Origin: Methylomarinum sp. Ch1-1
GTDB taxonomy: Bacteria; Pseudomonadota; Gammaproteobacteria; Methylococcales; Methylomonadaceae
Assembly (NCBI RefSeq): GCF_030717995.2
Contig: NZ_CP157743.1
Span: 3,188,501-3,252,500 of the forward strand
DNA: 64,000 nt
Direction of reading: 5' to 3'
The translations under genes and the position numbers were made by a program. This document shows, piece by piece, positions 62,576-64,000 of the stretch. Within the stretch, counting starts at the first letter, position 1. Each line of letters opens with the position of its first letter. The notes under the pieces are model-generated. The model did no database searches and was not told the origin of the DNA. It was given only the letters and a program-made list of their open reading frames with translations.

Positions 62576-62654
62576 CGCTCCGTTTCCAAGATTTTCAGCG
62601 AACGAAGATGATTTATCGCAGCCATTAGCCTATGGAATTTAGGTGCTGGGTGAA
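62576..62654. repeat. Copy B right part and 18-bp inverted repeat, right arm
   Basis: 62576-62602 completes the dispersed repeat interrupted by the intron (cgctccgtttccaagatttt). 62637-62654 is the complement of the 18-bp arm at 60242. Confidence 0.85.
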
Positions 62655-62785
62655 TATATCCCTATAGGCTCGGATGCGACATCCCTGTCGCATACACTTC
62701 TTCCGCAAGCAATTGATAGTAAAAGACATATTTTCTCATTATCAAGCTGAATAATTACTCGTATCTATTCAATCATCATAAACAA

Positions 62786-62894
62786 GGCTGCAACAGGCAG
62801 ATTTTTGCTCTGACCGCCCAGGAAGGCGGAAATGTAGAATCTACCTGCAAAATCTGTATTCCCATCGTCCCTGATGATCAGACGTTGCAGCCAT
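62786..62894. repeat. Core shared with the flanking repeat
   Basis: ctgcaacaggcagatttttg...cctgcaaaatctg...catcgtccctga...cagacgttgcagcca matches the complement of the interior of 59124-59330, with about 30 extra bases inserted (a small palindrome with ccgccc and ggcgg arms). The gap 62655-62980 has no supported gene. Confidence 0.7.
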
Positions 62895-62980
62895 AACTTA
62901 CGCCGCACAGGGAAGTGCAAGTGCCGCGTAAGATAGGACATCGCTAGCGGCCGCCACACACAGAATAGTTATCATTTAAT

Positions 62981-63295
62981 CTACTTTGATGATTTAGCGA
63001 ATAATTTTCTTAAATCATAATGGTATATAAAGCCCGGCAATGCGAATACGCCAAACAGGCATAAGGTCGTGACATAAAACTCCCAATCCTGGGACTGATG
63101 CATGCCGGTCAATTTAAATTCAAGCCCCCAGGCCAGCAGGCCGGTCAAAAGATAATAGACCAGCCATTCCAACCATCGCCACCAGGCATTTTTGTCAAAA
63201 GCAATAAACAACAAAAATCGCCCACTCAACCAAGGCAGGTTGGCCGTTATCAACGCGGTGACAATAAAAGCTTGATATAGCGCCGTCAGAGTCAT
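62981..63295 (-). CDS. DUF2818 family membrane protein
   Basis: 104-residue protein with three transmembrane segments (ALITANLPWLSGRFLL, WLVYYLLTGLLAWGLEF, FYVTTLCLFGVFALPGFIYHY). This matches the DUF2818 layout. The ATG at 63295 shares a base with the lysS stop (TGATG), so translation is coupled. Function unknown. Confidence 0.75.
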   Translation of the reverse strand: MTLTALYQAFIVTALITANLPWLSGRFLLFIAFDKNAWWRWLEWLVYYLLTGLLAWGLEFKLTGMHQSQDWEFYVTTLCLFGVFALPGFIYHYDLRKLFAKSSK

Positions 63296-64000
63296 CAACC
63301 TTTGGGACGCATATGCGGGAATAACAACACATCGCGAATGCTGGGCGCATCGGTAAACAACATCACCAAACGGTCGATGCCGATGCCCTCACCCGCCGTT
63401 GGCGGCATGCCGTGTTCCAGCGCGGTAATATAATCGGCATCGAAATGCATCGCTTCATCGTCGCCGGCTTCTTTTTCCTCGACCTGTTTTCTGAAACGCT
63501 CGGCCTGGTCTTCGGCGTCGTTCAATTCGGTAAAACCATTGGCGATTTCGCGGCCGCCGACAAAAAATTCGAACCGGTCGGTGACATGAGGGTCGTCGTC
63601 GTTGCGCCTGGCCAATGGGGAAACTTCTACCGGATAGGCCGTGATAAAGGTCGGATTCATTAACCGGTGCTCGACGGTTTTTTCGAAAATCTCGATCTGC
63701 ACCTTACCTAAACCATAACTGTCTTTAATCGGTATACCGAGTTTTTCCGCGACTTTGACCGCCGACTCACGGTTAGCGATATCAGCCAGCGTCAGTTCCG
63801 GGTTGAAATGCAGTATCGATTCGAGCACGGTCATGCGCTCGAACGGTTTTCCGAAGTCATACTGCTCCCCTTGATAGTCGATCACCGTTTGACCGACCAC
63901 ATCTTCAGCCAAGCCCTTCAGCATCGCCTCGGTCAGGTCCATCAGGTCGCCGTATTCGGCATAGGCCTGGTAGAATTCCAGCATCGTGAATTCAGGATTA
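63295..64000 (-). CDS. lysS: Lysyl-tRNA synthetase, class II (5' part beyond window)
   Basis: C-terminal 235 residues of Lys[22 protein letters not shown] (family-typical), [21 protein letters not shown] (compare PTFIxxxPxExSPLA), then [64 protein letters not shown] with class II motif 3 (GIGIDRL). The frame is open to base 64000; the N-terminal OB domain and motifs 1 and 2 lie outside. Confidence 0.95.
   Translation of the reverse strand, partial: NPEFTMLEFYQAYAEYGDLMDLTEAMLKGLAEDVVGQTVIDYQGEQYDFGKPFERMTVLESILHFNPELTLADIANRESAVKVAEKLGIPIKDSYGLGKVQIEIFEKTVEHRLMNPTFITAYPVEVSPLARRNDDDPHVTDRFEFFVGGREIANGFTELNDAEDQAERFRKQVEEKEAGDDEAMHFDADYITALEHGMPPTAGEGIGIDRLVMLFTDAPSIRDVLLFPHMRPKG

Overview
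The window looks like a chromosomal segment of a gammaproteobacterium, with gene sequences and intergenic repeat families that recall the methanotrophic Methylococcales. That placement is an inference from memory: no methane-oxidation gene, rRNA or other phylogenetic marker lies here. The DNA has moderate GC content. Conserved gammaproteobacterial housekeeping genes (prfC, galE, ttcA, nudF, htpX, lysS) alternate with accessory clusters and repeat-rich gaps.

Region by region. 1-15.8 kb is mostly minus-strand housekeeping: a DinG/YoaA-type helicase (cut by the window start), a TPR lipoprotein, an Smr protein, an SDR, RF3, GalE, a possible hyaluronidase-like exported protein, an AMIN-domain outer-membrane barrel, a SAM hydrolase, TtcA, an ADP-ribose pyrophosphatase, a sugar dehydrogenase-like protein and HtpX. 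15.8-28.8 kb is a metal-homeostasis stretch: a ZnuBC-like ABC pair, a NifX-like protein, a radical SAM protein, a FeoA-FeoB fusion, a P1B-type ATPase, a two-gene minimal SUF (SmsCB-like) Fe-S assembly pair, a frameshifted acyl-CoA dehydrogenase-like gene, a methyltransferase and a ZIP transporter. 29.2-30.9 kb pairs a methyltransferase with a permease split into two half-proteins. An IS with intact ends (30.9-32.8 kb) precedes an adenosylcobalamin riboswitch, which heads a tightly overlapping operon (33.5-42.8 kb): cobalt transporter CbtBA, then corrin-ring synthesis with CbiF, CbiX, CbiC, CbiD, CbiET, CbiL, a split CbiG, CbiH with an extra C-terminal heme-utilisation-like domain, and a [2Fe-2S] ferredoxin. 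43-48.8 kb carries PBP4, a tri-heme YhjA-like peroxidase, a multicopper oxidase and a DUF1269 protein.

50.1-59.0 kb is the most distinctive region. It resembles the Pseudomonas Fap functional-amyloid system: a coiled-coil plus beta-barrel outer-membrane protein (FapF-like), a periplasmic C39-type peptidase (FapD-like), two small exported proteins with double-glycine motifs, two paralogous repeat-rich secreted proteins (candidate fibre subunits) and a divergent orphan OmpR-type regulator. An ISL3-family element sits inside it, and the whole block is bracketed by inverted copies of one repeat. The last 4 kb holds a small membrane protein, a flavin reductase, a group II intron with a frameshifted reverse transcriptase that interrupts a second copy of a repeat seen intact at 49.2 kb, a DUF2818 protein and the 3' part of lysS.

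No tRNA, rRNA or CRISPR array was recognised.
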